Positions 5,598-5,979 of a stretch of DNA of 5,979 bases are shown here, in pieces. The notes below the pieces were generated by a model. That model had not been told where the DNA came from. It saw only the letters and a list, made by a program, of their open reading frames with translations, and did not search any database. The DNA comes from an uncultured Erysipelotrichaceae bacterium. Its GTDB lineage: Bacteria > Bacillota_I > Bacilli_A > RF39 > UBA660. A program made the translations under genes and the position numbers. Position 1 is the first letter of the stretch, and each line of letters opens with the position of its first letter. The DNA lies in contig CACZOV010000068.1 in assembly GCA_902782915.1 (NCBI GenBank), forward strand, positions 1 to 5,979, in the 5' to 3' direction.

Positions 5598-5605
5598 TTA
5601 TAAAA

Positions 5606-5979
5606 ATGGAAAATAAAAAAAATAATGGATTAGTAGTAGCTTTTATAACAGCATTGGTAGTTGCAGTTATAGGAGTAGTAGGAACTTTTTACTTTTATAA
5701 CAAAAGCTTAAATACAAGTAGTAAAAAATGTGATACACAAAAATGTTCTAATGAAAGTAGTTCAAAGGAAGAAACTAATAATGATGAAAATAAATCAAAT
5801 AATAGTGAGAATAATGCAAGTAAAGAAAAAAACATCGATTCTAATAATGGCTTAGATGAATTAAAAAAGATTGAACCATTTAGTTTAGGGTATGATGAAT
5901 TAATGTGTTTTTATTTTCATACTATAGATGGTAAAACTAGTGAATATTTTTTAAAAGGATATGGAAAATGTAATCTTAA
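5606..5979 (+). CDS. Membrane-anchored extracytoplasmic protein, 3' end beyond the window
   Basis: The frame starts at ATG 5606 after a good SD (AAGGAG, 5592-5597, 8 nt away) and remains open at the last base, so only the first 124 residues are seen. A short basic N-terminus (MENKKNNG) is followed by one hydrophobic helix (about 9-31). An Asn/Ser/Lys/Glu-rich, low-complexity linker (about 34-82) comes next, then the start of a folded domain (LDELKKIEPFSLGYDELMCFYFHTID..). The shape is that of an N-terminal anchor or uncleaved signal holding a domain outside the membrane on a flexible tether. No lipobox Cys is seen. Cysteines at 42, 47, 101 and 122 would lie outside the cell. I do not recognise the domain, and too little is present to name a function. 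Confidence 0.75.
   Translation, partial: MENKKNNGLVVAFITALVVAVIGVVGTFYFYNKSLNTSSKKCDTQKCSNESSSKEETNNDENKSNNSENNASKEKNIDSNNGLDELKKIEPFSLGYDELMCFYFHTIDGKTSEYFLKGYGKCNL

Noticed and set aside
1..5979. CRISPR array, tRNA/rRNA gene, insertion sequence or attachment-site repeats
   Set aside because: No regularly spaced direct repeats, cloverleaf, transposase or convincing direct repeats flanking the AIPR-like cassette were seen; short matches such as ATCTGTG (4043 and 5519) are too short to mean anything.

Overview
The window is very AT-rich (roughly a quarter G+C by eye) and reads entirely on the + strand. Every Trp codon I checked is TGG, no TGA lies inside a gene, and one gene appears to end in TGA, so the standard bacterial code fits better than the Mycoplasma code. 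A cell-wall polymerase (FtsW), acetate kinase and short, tightly packed Gram-positive style operons with clear Shine-Dalgarno (SD) sites suggest a walled, fermentative, low-GC Firmicute. I would guess one of the gut Bacilli lineages near the Mollicutes root, but this is inference from style and not a taxonomic assignment.

Layout. (1) Bases 2-2601 form a compact operon: the C-terminal end of a surface protein with the remnant of a cadherin-like beta-sandwich and a membrane anchor; an FtsW/SEDS glycosyltransferase; an unrecognised 155-residue soluble protein; and the 5'-methylthioadenosine/S-adenosylhomocysteine nucleosidase MtnN. Spacings are 11 nt, a 14-nt overlap and an ATGA overlap. (2) Bases 2602-3935 hold acetate kinase, with its own well-formed extended -10 promoter and a clear rho-independent terminator. 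(3) Bases 3936-5379 hold a self-contained single-gene cassette: a promoter, a structured leader of about 130 nt, a gene for an AIPR-like (abortive phage infection) protein, and a terminator. (4) Bases 5380-5979 hold an AT-rich spacer with inverted repeats, a promoter, and the start of a membrane-anchored protein that runs off the window.

The most interesting object is the leader of the AIPR-like gene. It contains a possible 11-codon ORF (4073-4108, peptide MSKPSFFFLIL) with its own weak SD. The second half of this ORF forms the left arm of a 16-bp hairpin whose right arm contains the SD of the AIPR-like gene. A second, mutually exclusive hairpin folds the leader start codon against the same left arm. 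This is the classic layout of translational attenuation, as known for inducible erm and cat resistance genes, here in front of a putative phage-defence gene. The pairing can be read directly from the sequence. That it regulates the gene, and that the trigger might be disturbed translation during infection, is inference.

The other genes fit growth and central metabolism: FtsW polymerises septal peptidoglycan, MtnN recycles methylthioadenosine and S-adenosylhomocysteine, and AckA makes ATP from acetyl phosphate. The two terminators that bracket the AIPR-like cassette separate it from its housekeeping neighbours.
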